From: Pseudomonadota bacterium
GTDB taxonomy: Bacteria > Pseudomonadota > Alphaproteobacteria > Rhizobiales > Hyphomicrobiaceae
DNA: 64,000 bases
Reading direction: 5' to 3'
Assembly: GCA_018242295.1 (NCBI GenBank)
Contig: JAFECE010000009.1
Span: 203,818 to 267,817, forward strand
This document shows, piece by piece, positions 9,496 to 17,765 of the stretch; the first letter of the stretch is position 1, and every line of letters starts with the position of its first letter. A model generated the notes under the pieces. The model was given only the letters and a program-made list of their open reading frames with translations. It did no database searches and was not told where the DNA came from. The translations under genes and the position numbers were made by a program.

Positions 9496-9708
9496 TCAAT
9501 GGCAGGGGAAGCCGAGGAGATGGCGTCCGTCGTGCACGAATTCGTGCACATACATGCCATTGAAGATCGACGTAGCGCCTTCTTCAACGCCGACGAAGTA
9601 CATGGCGAGAATGAACAGCAACCCGGCGAAAACCGCCCAGGGCAAAATCTCTTTGAGAGGGATGGGTGCGCCTACCGAGGCGTCCGAGATGGTTGCAGAT
9701 TGTGACAT
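9496..9708 (-). CDS. cbtB: CbtB, cobalt transporter subunit
   Basis: 70 residues with one membrane segment (LPWAVFAGLLFILAMYFVG) and a His-containing C-terminus MYVHEFVHDGRHLLGFPCH that matches CbtB. The ATG at 9708 is preceded by AAGGAGG nine bases upstream; a TTG two codons earlier is less likely. The His cluster probably binds cobalt. It is the first gene after the cobalamin riboswitch and is followed by cbtA. Confidence 0.93.
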   Translation of the reverse strand: MSQSATISDASVGAPIPLKEILPWAVFAGLLFILAMYFVGVEEGATSIFNGMYVHEFVHDGRHLLGFPCH

Positions 9709-9754
9709 AGGCAAATGCCTCCTTGGGATTACGCGTCCCGTTTCAAGCTTCGGC

Positions 9755-9875
9755 GCCTATCATAGGAGGGTCTGACTTTCGATGGACGGTATAGGCGTCC
9801 CCGAATACAGTGGCGCGACCGTTCCGGAATCTCACCGGCTTCCTGCCTATGACGATGCGCGCGTCACCATAAGCC
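9755..9875 (-). promoter_or_regulatory. Cobalamin (B12) riboswitch upstream of cbtBA
   Basis: On the minus strand the core features run in order: GGCAGGAAGCCGGTGAGATT ahead of a closing CCGG, then CGCGCCACTGTA with the invariant GCCACTG (9808-9814), and AGTCAGACC near the 3' side (9769-9777). This matches the cobalamin aptamer consensus (GGTGNNANTCC, CNACTGT, AGTCAG-ACC). It lies between the cbtB start and the divergent phosphatase-like gene. Such switches normally repress on adenosylcobalamin binding. Confidence 0.93.
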
Positions 9876-9911
9876 AGGCCATAAATTTGTCAATGTAACC
9901 AACCGGCCAGC

Positions 9912-10469
9912 ATGCAGTCGCGCCTCACGTTCATCGCCAACGCTTCAACCCCAGCCATCCGGGCCGCAGCCTTCCCGCTGGACGAGGGCATTGACGACTT
10001 TGGGAAAAGAGATGCCGCGGCTCTTGCCAAAGAGCTGCGCCGCTCGGGGTTAGCCCTGGCGAGCCCGGCGGCAAGAGCAGTTGAAACGGCGATGGCACTT
10101 GGCCTCGAGCCCGTGATCGACGAGGGGCTGCGAGACCTCGATCTCGGCCGCTGGGCAGGACGCACGTTGCCCGAGATCGCAGAGCGCGAACCCGAGGCTC
10201 TCAAGGGCTGGCTTTCTGATCCAAGGGCCACCCCACATGGCGGAGAGAGCGTGGAGAAGCTTATCGCGCGCATGGCAAATTGGCTGAACGCCGCGTTGCC
10301 TCGAGAGGAAAATATTATCGCAATTACGCATTCAGCCGTAATGCGCGCAGCGATCGTCTCGGCGATCGCCGCAGAGCCAGCATCGTTTTGGCATATCGAT
10401 ATTGCGCCGTTGAGCATTGTCGAACTCGGCTCCAACGGGCAGCGCTGGACCCTTCGCGCACTCAGATAA
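9912..10469 (+). CDS. Histidine-phosphatase-fold protein lacking the RHG motif
   Basis: 185 residues with the layout of phosphoglycerate-mutase-like phosphatases: an N-terminal strand LTFIANAST, SGLALASPAARAVETA, an acidic LRDLDLGRWAGRT, PHGGESVEKLIARM, and the late ITHSAVMRAAI. In active members the first motif is RHGE/RHGQ; here R, H and G read A, N and A, so the phosphohistidine residue is absent. The later His and the LASP Ser remain. It diverges from the riboswitch-controlled cbtBA genes, a frequent neighbourhood for this family. It may be a non-catalytic binding protein. Confidence 0.82.
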   Translation: MQSRLTFIANASTPAIRAAAFPLDEGIDDFGKRDAAALAKELRRSGLALASPAARAVETAMALGLEPVIDEGLRDLDLGRWAGRTLPEIAEREPEALKGWLSDPRATPHGGESVEKLIARMANWLNAALPREENIIAITHSAVMRAAIVSAIAAEPASFWHIDIAPLSIVELGSNGQRWTLRALR

Positions 10470-10712
10470 TGAGCTGTCGTGGCGATCGTGAATCGGCAGC
10501 TAAGCCTCCGGAGACGGACAATCAGCACACATGCTTTGTCCCGGAAAGGACGGCCCGATAACGGTCTCAATACCTAGAACATCATACCCGATTGTCGGGA
10601 AAAACGGGCGCGTACACTAATAGGAGTGTGCACCGATAGGAATGCTCGGCGCGATTCCACTCCAACACTGCGTCGGCGCGCGAGCTGAGGCCCTCAGTTA
10701 AGCGAGGACAAT

Positions 10713-12437
10713 ATGGTCCGTATGAAAAGTAGCCACGCCTACGCGGCGGCGCTGTTCACGTCGCTTGCATACGCTGCGTCGACCCCTGCATCCGCTCAGG
10801 AAATTGAACATCACAAGAAGGAGGCGCCGAAAGTCGAAGCGCCCGCTCCGACAGTGACTCAGGAAATGCTGACGAACGCTGCGAACGACGCGAAGCAGTT
10901 CCTGCACACGAACGCCAACTACGAGCAGACCCGCTTCTATCCCGGCAAACAGATCAATACGTCGAACGTCGCAAAGCTTCATCCGGCGTGGATCTTCCAG
11001 ATGGACGTGAGAGAGTCCCTCGAGACGACACCGATCATCGTTGGCGAAGTCATGTACGTCACGACGTCATTCGATCATGTCTATGCGCTTAACGCCAAAA
11101 CGGGTGAACAGTACTGGCACTACAAGCACAAGATGGGGCCGATCACGACCTACTGCTGCGGTCCCAACAATCGCGGCGTCGCGGTGCTCGGTGACAAAGT
11201 ATATTTTGGAACGCTCGACGCCAAGCTCGTCGCTCTCAACGCGAAAACGGGTAGCGTCGTCTGGGAGACGGAGATCGCCGACCCTGAATTGGGCTACAGC
11301 GAAACGATGGCGCCGACGGCCGTCAACGGCAAGATTCTGATCGGCACCAACGGCGGCGAATATGGCATCCGCGGTTTCTTCCGCGCCTATGACGCCGAGA
11401 CTGGCAAGCTCGTCTGGAATTTCGACACGGTCCCCGAAAGCACAGTCGGGATCTGGGCCACGAAAGATGCGACCGGCAAGGATTTGCATCGCGATATCGA
11501 GGCTGAAAAGGCGCAACTCGCCAAGACGGGAGATCCATACAAAAAGCTCGGAGGAGGCGTTTGGCAAAACCCCGCAGTCGATCTCAAGCTGAACCGGATC
11601 TACATTGTGGTCGGCAACCCATCACCCGACCTCGACGGATCACTGCGGCCCGGCGACAACCTCTATACCGACTCGCTCGTCGCTCTCGACCTCGATACCG
11701 GCAAATATGTTTGCCATTTCCAGTTCATCCCCCACGACGTGTGGGATCTCGACTCCGTTAGTCCGCCTATCCTTGTCGACGTCAAAGATAAGGACGGAAA
11801 GACCGTCCCTGGCGTGCTCCACGCTGGAAAAACCGGACACGTCTACGTCAATAGACGTGACGATTGCAGCATGATCCGCTTTTCCGATCCGATGGTGTCG
11901 CAGGAGAACATGTGGACCCTTCCGACGCCGGAAGGTGCACGCATGCTCCCCGGTGCTAACGGCGGCGTGGAATGGTCGCCGATGGCGGTTGATCAGAAAC
12001 TCAACCTTGCATACGCCGCGAACCTGCATCAGCCGATGACGTATCAGGTGCAGTCGAGCCCCTATCCCGATGGCAAGCTATGGCTCGGCGGCGCCTTCAA
12101 GGTAATCCCGGGTGAAGAGCAATTCGGCAATGTCTCGGCAGTGAACTACAACACCGGCAAGATAAAGTGGCAGGTGACGACGCCACAGCCGATGATGGGA
12201 GGCGTTCTCGCAACGGCTGGTGACCTCGTATTCACCGGTGAGGCAAACGGATGGTTCCGTGCCTACAACGCCGACAGCGGCAAAATACTTTGGTCGTTCC
12301 AAGCCGGCGCCGGCGTCAACGCGCCTCCGGCGGCCTATGCGCTCGGTGGCAAGGAATACATCGTCGTCGGCGCAGGCGGAAACACGCAGATCGATTTCAA
12401 GCGCGGCAATAATATCATCGCCTTCACGCTCGACTGA
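10713..12437 (+). CDS. PQQ-dependent alcohol dehydrogenase, predicted lanthanide type
   Basis: 574 residues with a signal peptide (ASAQ near 29) and an eight-bladed quinoprotein propeller with several AxxxxTGxxxW blade motifs. The vicinal disulfide CC is at 148-149, the metal ligands Glu216 (GGEYG) and Asn302 (GNPSP) are present, and the catalytic Asp345 sits in HDVWDLD. Asp347, two residues on, is the extra ligand typical of lanthanide enzymes such as XoxF and PedH. The segment [19 protein letters not shown] resembles the ethanol-dehydrogenase side of the family. An alternative ATG at 10722 would shorten the signal by three residues. A diheme cytochrome c gene follows at 12530. Confidence 0.92.
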   Translation: MVRMKSSHAYAAALFTSLAYAASTPASAQEIEHHKKEAPKVEAPAPTVTQEMLTNAANDAKQFLHTNANYEQTRFYPGKQINTSNVAKLHPAWIFQMDVRESLETTPIIVGEVMYVTTSFDHVYALNAKTGEQYWHYKHKMGPITTYCCGPNNRGVAVLGDKVYFGTLDAKLVALNAKTGSVVWETEIADPELGYSETMAPTAVNGKILIGTNGGEYGIRGFFRAYDAETGKLVWNFDTVPESTVGIWATKDATGKDLHRDIEAEKAQLAKTGDPYKKLGGGVWQNPAVDLKLNRIYIVVGNPSPDLDGSLRPGDNLYTDSLVALDLDTGKYVCHFQFIPHDVWDLDSVSPPILVDVKDKDGKTVPGVLHAGKTGHVYVNRRDDCSMIRFSDPMVSQENMWTLPTPEGARMLPGANGGVEWSPMAVDQKLNLAYAANLHQPMTYQVQSSPYPDGKLWLGGAFKVIPGEEQFGNVSAVNYNTGKIKWQVTTPQPMMGGVLATAGDLVFTGEANGWFRAYNADSGKILWSFQAGAGVNAPPAAYALGGKEYIVVGAGGNTQIDFKRGNNIIAFTLD

Positions 12438-12529
12438 TCATCCGTGAACGTTCGGAAGGAGTGCCGAGCACTTCTTCCGAATCGCATCGAATGAGATCGT
12501 GACCAGTTCGCTCACGCGGAGCTCGGCTT

Positions 12530-13141
12530 ATGATGGATCGTAAATGTTCTTTGCCGATCGCAATTGCAGCTATGGCTGTGGCGTTGCCGCTGACCATGGA
12601 AATTGCATCGGCTGCCCGCGTCGAGGAAAACGCGAAAATCTGCGCGAGCTGCCACGGCGAAAATGGCATTCCCCAAGAGAAGACGACGCCAATCATTTGG
12701 GGCCAAAATGAAGGCTACCTTTATCTTCAGTTGCGCGACTTCAAGAGCGGCGCGCGGAAGAACGATCAAATGTCTGCCATTGTCGCGAGCCTCGAGAAAG
12801 CCGACTTCAAGGCATTGGCCGCTCACTTCGCGGGACTGAAGTGGCCTAACCTCGCGCAACCTTCACCATCGAAGGACGACACGAAAAGGGCGCTGACGGT
12901 TATCGGCTCTATCGGCTGCACCTCCTGCCATCTCGATCAGTTTCAGGGTGACGGGACAACGGCTCGGCTCGCCGGCCAACAAGCGGAATACCTGTTGAAC
13001 ACGATGACCGCATTTCGCGACGGCTCTCGCGGCAACAACCCCGGCATGTCGGATCTTATGAAGGCAGTGCAGCCACCAGACCTCAAACCCATCGCCGACT
13101 ATCTTGCGAGCCTTCAGGTCGTTGGCGGCAACAACCAATAG
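12530..13141 (+). CDS. Periplasmic diheme cytochrome c (c4-like)
   Basis: 203 residues with a signal peptide (SAAR) and two haem-binding motifs, CASCH near residue 38 and CTSCH near 128, each followed by an Arg/Gly-Gln-containing helix (YLYLQLRDFKSGAR and YLLNTMTAFRDGSRG) as in cytochrome c4. Methionines in QMSAI and PGMSDLM are likely axial ligands. It lies 92 bp after the PQQ dehydrogenase and probably accepts its electrons; that pairing is inferred from position. Confidence 0.9.
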   Translation: MMDRKCSLPIAIAAMAVALPLTMEIASAARVEENAKICASCHGENGIPQEKTTPIIWGQNEGYLYLQLRDFKSGARKNDQMSAIVASLEKADFKALAAHFAGLKWPNLAQPSPSKDDTKRALTVIGSIGCTSCHLDQFQGDGTTARLAGQQAEYLLNTMTAFRDGSRGNNPGMSDLMKAVQPPDLKPIADYLASLQVVGGNNQ

Positions 13142-13143
13142 CG

Positions 13144-14085
13144 CTAGCTGATCGTGAGTTTCTTGCGCAGCGCGTCGCTGGCAGCGAGATCAGCTGCTGT
13201 CTTGCCCGCTTTATCGTGCAAGGTTTTGTCCGCGCCTTTGGCCAGCAAGACATCGACGGCTTTCTCGTGCCCGAGCGATGCGGCGATCATCAAGGCCGTG
13301 CGACCGCGATTGTCCTGATCGTCGATGTGCGCGCCGTGATCGATCAGCAGCGCGAGTACGTCCGCCACGTCGCTCGATCCTGCCCCATCTGCATGTCCTG
13401 CGGCCCACATGAGCGCGGTCAAATCATTGCCGTAGCGCGCGTTGACGTCGATGGCATGATCGAGCAGCAAACGCACGACTTTCGGAAAGCCACGGGCAAC
13501 CGCGTAGCAGATGGGCGCCTTGCCGGTCGCGTCGGAGATTTTCGGGTCGCCCCCTTTGTCCAGAAGCAGGCGCACGATCTGCTCGTTGCCGGCATATGAG
13601 GCCGCCGCGATGGGCGTAAGGCCTGTCCGTCCAGGAATGTTCACGTCCGCGCCATGCCCGATCAGCGCCTGCACGGTCGAAGCATTGTCTTGCTCCGATG
13701 CCGCAAATAGCGCCGTTCCACCATCGAGGTCGCGGGCGTTGATGTTGGCGCCACGAGCGAGGAAAAGCTCGACGATGTCCGTATGCCCGGTTGTGGCCGC
13801 GTGAAAGAGTGGCATGGAGCCGAGGTGATCGCGTGAGGCGAGCGAAGCGCCGTCGTCGAGCAGCCGGCGTGCAAGCTCGATGCAACCTTTGTCGGCTGCT
13901 GCGGAAAGTGCAGCGTTGATCTCCAGCGGTCCGGCGGATTGCTTTATTTGAGCGTAATGCTGCTCCTGCTCCTGACAGACGCGCACTTTCGCGAGCGCAT
14001 CGCTGGCAGAGGCCATGCAGCAGAAAGAAGCAACGAAGGCGGCAGTTACCGAGGTGCGAAGAGTGTTGGACACGAGAGGCTCCAT
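13144..14085 (-). CDS. Secreted ankyrin-repeat protein
   Basis: 313 residues from ATG 14085. A signal peptide (MASASDALA) is followed by a Cys/Gln-rich linker and about seven ankyrin repeats with the usual GxTPLxxAxxxGxxxIVxLLL pattern, for example GLTPIAAASYAGNEQIVRLL and GRTALMIAASLGHEKAVDVL. An upstream start at 14211 would overlap the next gene, so I reject it. The protein is probably periplasmic. The stop lies two bases from the convergent cytochrome gene. Binding partner unknown. Confidence 0.88.
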   Translation of the reverse strand: MEPLVSNTLRTSVTAAFVASFCCMASASDALAKVRVCQEQEQHYAQIKQSAGPLEINAALSAAADKGCIELARRLLDDGASLASRDHLGSMPLFHAATTGHTDIVELFLARGANINARDLDGGTALFAASEQDNASTVQALIGHGADVNIPGRTGLTPIAAASYAGNEQIVRLLLDKGGDPKISDATGKAPICYAVARGFPKVVRLLLDHAIDVNARYGNDLTALMWAAGHADGAGSSDVADVLALLIDHGAHIDDQDNRGRTALMIAASLGHEKAVDVLLAKGADKTLHDKAGKTAADLAASDALRKKLTIS

Positions 14086-14101
14086 TGCTGGAGCCAAATA
14101 T

Positions 14102-14395
14102 CTAGCGCCCCAATCCTTTCGATTTCCACTCTTCGTATTGCACCCGCGCGAGCTTGTAGGCGTCCGGTATCGACAGGGCCCACACGAATAGCCCCAATGC
14201 GGATCGCCCAATTATCGACCGATCCGGTGGGGCGATTTGCCAAGTGATGAGCGCCAGCAGCAGCGTGAACATTGCAAACATAAAACCGCGCTGCGGTTGG
14301 CCGATTGCAACGTGCCCCATGCCGGGAAGCACAATGGCGAGAGCGAGAACCAGATAGGGGTTCATCGGCTTGCGCTCGACTTGCAGTGCATTCAT
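14102..14395 (-). CDS. Small membrane protein, unknown function
   Basis: 97 residues, with two to three hydrophobic segments (YLVLALAIVLPGMGHVAIG, FMFAMFTLLLALITW, and a weaker third). The GxGHxxxGxxxRG pattern is common in small membrane proteins of unknown role. The start overlaps the stop of the upstream gene (ATGA), so translation is coupled. An internal ATG at 14365 (MNPYLVLA) is possible. Confidence 0.72.
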   Translation of the reverse strand: MNALQVERKPMNPYLVLALAIVLPGMGHVAIGQPQRGFMFAMFTLLLALITWQIAPPDRSIIGRSALGLFVWALSIPDAYKLARVQYEEWKSKGLGR

Positions 14396-15072
14396 GCGGC
14401 AGACACCAGCTTGACGTTGAGAAGAAGATTTTCGATTTCTACCACTGCCGCGATGACGTCCTCAAGCCCTTCGGGGTCGAGCCTGGCACCTTCGAAGACG
14501 ATCTGCCGGAGAATGAGATGTTCACCGCGCTTGCCTTCCGCGAGCTGGCGCATGATGCGGATGCCACGCGGAGTGACAGCGATCTCCTTGAAATGGGGGT
14601 CGCGAAGAAGGCTCGCAACGTAAGGCGCGATCCGGTCGAGAACCTGACGAGCACCCGGGCCTTCGCCCTTGATAAGGCACACGTACGGAAAGTTTGCAGG
14701 CGGCGCCAGCCGTTCGTTGAAGTGATCGGTCAGCGAAAAATAATCCGCACCCGATTGTCGGACGAGGATTGCAACGCTCCCGTCGACTGGCAGTTTGCGC
14801 TTCAACGTGACGTCGAGCCAAAGCTGCGGCAAGCGGCGAAACGTCAGCGTGTCGGGAATGAGAGCGACGCGAAACGAGCGTCCGCGAAATTTCCCTTCCA
14901 TCTTCGGAAAGCCGCAAGCGTCGATTTCGACCTTCGGCGTGTCGAGAACATTCAGGGAAGGCTCGAGAATGGAATGACGGGCCGCTGCGGCCACTCGTGC
15001 TTCGCGGCGACCGAACAAGACAAGAATTGAAACCGTCGTGGTCAATAGTAAAGCGGCGAGCGTAAGAGACAT
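14392..15072 (-). CDS. Membrane-anchored conserved hypothetical protein
   Basis: 226 residues. A single N-terminal membrane segment (LTLAALLLTTTVSILVLFG) precedes a soluble domain with FRGRSFRVALIPDTLTFRRL, SVAILVRQSGADYFSLTDHF and EIAVTPRGIRIMRQL. I do not recognise a named family. It heads a three-gene minus-strand unit with the small membrane protein (four-base overlap) and the ankyrin protein. Confidence 0.7.
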   Translation of the reverse strand: MSLTLAALLLTTTVSILVLFGRREARVAAAARHSILEPSLNVLDTPKVEIDACGFPKMEGKFRGRSFRVALIPDTLTFRRLPQLWLDVTLKRKLPVDGSVAILVRQSGADYFSLTDHFNERLAPPANFPYVCLIKGEGPGARQVLDRIAPYVASLLRDPHFKEIAVTPRGIRIMRQLAEGKRGEHLILRQIVFEGARLDPEGLEDVIAAVVEIENLLLNVKLVSAA

Positions 15073-15089
15073 GAATGGTTCTCACACGA

Positions 15090-15125
15090 AAAGAGAGGTG
15101 GCGCATCGCAAGGATGCGCCACCTC
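15090..15125 (-). terminator. Rho-independent terminator after permease operon
   Basis: Perfect 12-base arms GAGGTGGCGCAT (15095-15106) and ATGCGCCACCTC (15114-15125) with a seven-base loop. On the minus strand the stem is followed by TTTTCG. It ends the four-gene unit beginning near 17404. Confidence 0.88.
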
Positions 15126-15131
15126 CGGACC

Positions 15132-16517
15132 TCAGTAACCTACCGGCCGCGGCCAGTTCATCGTGAACTGGTCGCCGCGCCGAACGTACTTGTAGCGGTG
15201 GAAATGGAACCAGAGCGAGGCGACGATGAAGAACACCATCATCGCAGCGAGCTGAGTGCCATAACCGAGAAACACTGCGAAGTACGTTGTGGTGCAGATC
15301 GCCAGGAGCACGAGCGCCGGCAGCGGATGGAACGGATGCACATATCCGCGCTCAATCGTATCGAGCGGCCACTTCTTCCGGAAGAAGATGACCTGGACCG
15401 ACATGTACGTGTATTCGAGCAGACCTGACAGGATCGAGAAGGTGATGACCTGATCAAGCGGCGCGAAGTACGCGAAGATCAACGCGACGGGCACGAGGAA
15501 CACAATCGACCGGAATGGCGTCCTGTTCTTCGGATGCACGGCGCCGAACCACGACGGCAGATAACGGTCGCGGCCCATCGAGAACCATGCTCGCGAAGCA
15601 TCGTTGATGCAGCCGTTGGCCGAAGCCAGCGTCGAGAACATCGTTCCGATGAACAGCAGCACCATCAACGGCGACGAGTTCGTCAGCCGTGCGGCATCGA
15701 ACAGCGGCGTCGTCGCTTGACCGAGGTATTCCCAAGGCATCAAGCCTGCGCAGAGGTACCACGTCATCGTCGCTGCGATGAGCAGCGTCATAATGCCGGT
15801 CATCGTTCCGAGCGGTAGCGAGCGCGCCGGTGACCGGACTTCCTCGGCCGCCTGACACGTTCCTTCGATACCCAGATAGTACCAGAGACCGAAGTGAAGC
15901 GATGCCAGGACACCGATCCAGCCATAGGGCAATCCGTTCAGGATTTCCTTATGGTTGAGCATCTCGGTCGACCATGGCTTCACGCCCATGAACAGGACGA
16001 CGACGGCGATGAACGCGATGGCGGTGAGGATCAGGTTCACCGTCAAGGTCGCGTAGACGCCCCGGTAGTTGAGCCAAGCCAGGAACATGATAGTCAAGAC
16101 GATGAACGGCTTGTCGTGTGCTTCGGCAAATCCCGCCATCTGTCCCACTGTTTGGACGAGATAGCCGAGCGTAATGGCATTCGCGGCTTCAAGCATCGTG
16201 TATGCGAACACGAGGTAGAGGCCGACGTTGAACGCCATCAAAGGTCCGATGATGTGTTTCGACTGCGCGTATTGACCGCCAGCAGCAGCGACGGTGGACG
16301 TCACTTCCGAGTCGATCATAGCGACGCAGGTGTAAAGAAGGCCGGCAGCCCAGCAGGCGATGAGAGCGGCGATTGCGCCGCCCTTGCCGACTGCGAAGTT
16401 CCAACCCATGTACTCGCCGACGAGCACGATACCGACGCCAAGTGCCCACACGTGCGCGGGGCCCAGCACGCGGAGAAGAGAAATCTTCTCTCCGTGAACA
16501 GCAGTTGTTTGAGTCAC
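15132..16517 (-). CDS. APC-superfamily amino acid/amine permease
   Basis: 461 residues with about 12 membrane helices and the APC-family opening LGPAHVWALGVGIVLVGEYM, the GGQYAQSK segment in helix 3 and IEGTCQAAEEVRSPARSLPLG. It resembles the ethanolamine/amino-acid permease branch. It starts at GTG 16517, overlapping the stop of the 61-residue gene (GTGA), with AGGGGG upstream. Three small membrane proteins are coupled ahead of it. The substrate is not evident; short amines are a reasonable guess in a methylotroph. Confidence 0.88.
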   Translation of the reverse strand: MTQTTAVHGEKISLLRVLGPAHVWALGVGIVLVGEYMGWNFAVGKGGAIAALIACWAAGLLYTCVAMIDSEVTSTVAAAGGQYAQSKHIIGPLMAFNVGLYLVFAYTMLEAANAITLGYLVQTVGQMAGFAEAHDKPFIVLTIMFLAWLNYRGVYATLTVNLILTAIAFIAVVVLFMGVKPWSTEMLNHKEILNGLPYGWIGVLASLHFGLWYYLGIEGTCQAAEEVRSPARSLPLGTMTGIMTLLIAATMTWYLCAGLMPWEYLGQATTPLFDAARLTNSSPLMVLLFIGTMFSTLASANGCINDASRAWFSMGRDRYLPSWFGAVHPKNRTPFRSIVFLVPVALIFAYFAPLDQVITFSILSGLLEYTYMSVQVIFFRKKWPLDTIERGYVHPFHPLPALVLLAICTTTYFAVFLGYGTQLAAMMVFFIVASLWFHFHRYKYVRRGDQFTMNWPRPVGY

Positions 16518-16699
16518 TTGTGTCCCCCTTGATGTGGTGGGTCGATGACGAGCGCATCGTCGATGTCGCCTTCGCGGGAGGAAGTCAGAAGGTCTTCACT
16601 GTATGCGCGATTGGTTCTGATCGTATCGATGAGGATGTAGAGGCCGAGCACGATCGACAGGCCCCAGGCCGCGTATTCTAAGAGTTGCCAATTGTCCAT
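16514..16699 (-). CDS. Single-pass small membrane protein upstream of APC permease
   Basis: 61 residues with one membrane helix (YAAWGLSIVLGLYILIDTI) and a charged C-terminal tail ending DPPHQGGHK. The stop overlaps the permease GTG, and GAGG precedes its own ATG. Nine bases separate it from the gene before. I know no named family; the coupling suggests a permease accessory subunit. Confidence 0.75.
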   Translation of the reverse strand: MDNWQLLEYAAWGLSIVLGLYILIDTIRTNRAYSEDLLTSSREGDIDDALVIDPPHQGGHK

Positions 16700-16708
16700 C
16701 TAGGAGCC

Positions 16709-17104
16709 TCACTTTTTGCCGAAACGTTCTTCGATGACTTCGATGTATTCTTTCTTCGAGAGCGCAAACAGCAGAATGAAATAGCCGAGCACGATGACCG
16801 CAGTGACCGCGAGTTCGGTAGGGCTGAAGCTGTAATCAAATCTTGACGTGATGAGTGGAGCAGCGGTGTCCGGATGAAATCCGAGCTTTTCCCATTGTGC
16901 AGCTTGCGCTGCATTCTGGCCGAGTCCGGCCCACGTCGACTTGTCGGCGATCGGCAGATCGATTTTACCGCCGCCGGCGAGCTTCAAGTAGAGAGGAGTG
17001 AATAGGGCGGCGAGCACGAGTACGAGCAGGAACAGACTGTCGAAAAGCTGTCCGAGAGCGGATTGTTTTGGAGGTTCGTAGTGAGGCTTTTCCACGGTTC
17101 CCAC
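16709..17104 (-). CDS. Two-helix membrane protein in permease operon
   Basis: 131 residues with helices near 24-43 (LFLLVLVLAALFTPLYLKLA) and 98-115 (LAVTAVIVLGYFILLFAL), an extracytoplasmic loop between, and a charged C-terminal tail. The GTG at 17104 abuts the upstream stop; a second GTG at 17095 follows GGTGGG and may be the real start. Family unknown. Confidence 0.72.
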   Translation of the reverse strand: MGTVEKPHYEPPKQSALGQLFDSLFLLVLVLAALFTPLYLKLAGGGKIDLPIADKSTWAGLGQNAAQAAQWEKLGFHPDTAAPLITSRFDYSFSPTELAVTAVIVLGYFILLFALSKKEYIEVIEERFGKK

Positions 17105-17404
17105 CTATCGGCTTAAAGATTTTTTCTTTGCTAGATCGATGTAGTGCAGATCTAGCCCATAGATTGCTTCGCGCGCCTCGCTGAGGTGCGCGACCATCGC
17201 GAGGATGGCGGCGGTGTTGAATAGAAGGACGAGCCCGCCAAAAGCCGCGAGCGTCCAAACAACTTGCTCGTCGCCCAGGTAGTCTTTCACTTCAACGAAG
17301 ACGAAGGCGTAGAGCGCCCACAGAACGGCAACCGCAACCAGTGACCATGCACGGTCACCGGAGAACATGCCGGCGATGCGAGGATCGGTATTCAACTTTT
17401 GCAT
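17105..17404 (-). CDS. Small two-helix membrane protein, first gene of permease operon
   Basis: 99 residues from ATG 17404, chosen because AAAGGAGGG precedes it; the longer frame from 17530 lacks a good ribosome site. Helices lie at WSLVAVAVLWALYAFVFVEV and VVWTLAAFGGLVLLFNTAAI, followed by HLSEAREAIYGLDLHYIDLA. It leads an operon of three small membrane proteins and an APC permease. No family assigned. Confidence 0.75.
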   Translation of the reverse strand: MQKLNTDPRIAGMFSGDRAWSLVAVAVLWALYAFVFVEVKDYLGDEQVVWTLAAFGGLVLLFNTAAILAMVAHLSEAREAIYGLDLHYIDLAKKKSLSR

Positions 17405-17601
17405 TTTCCCTCCTTTTGGGTCGGGGCATCCGCTGACGATCGGATTTGTCGATTGAAGCATTGATTGGATCAATGCCATGGCCGGTCCGAGTTCCGCTTC
17501 GCCCTTGAGAGTTGTTTCGTCCTGCGACATTAGGTGACGCAGGGAGGCGGGCGTTCGTCAACATTTTTTCGTGCGACGAAACATGAATTCGATGACGCGA
17601 C

Positions 17602-17628
17602 GCAAAAAAATATGCTGCTACGCAGCAT
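17602..17628 (-). terminator. Rho-independent terminator upstream of permease operon
   Basis: Seven-base arms ATGCTGC and GCAGCAT (17612-17628). Read on the minus strand the hairpin is followed by ATTTTTTTG. It lies between the glycan synthase gene and the permease operon, so it probably ends the synthase transcript; attenuation of the permease operon is the alternative. Confidence 0.75.
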
Positions 17629-17718
17629 TCTGAGTTAATTGAATCAATGACTTAGTGTGGGTGCGCTGCAAATAAGCGCCGTAAGCTTAATCAAATTGAT
17701 TTTTTATTGCGGAGCACA

Positions 17719-17750
17719 CGCTTCGAATTCGAGCTTATCAATTCGAAGCG
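17719..17750. repeat. Perfect 11-bp inverted repeat after the glycan synthase gene
   Basis: Arms CGCTTCGAATT (17719-17729) and AATTCGAAGCG (17740-17750), just beyond the synthase stop at 17766. No T-run follows on either strand, so it may be an RNA-stabilising 3' hairpin or part of the termination region. Confidence 0.6.
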
Positions 17751-17765
17751 ACCGAGCCTCAGATC

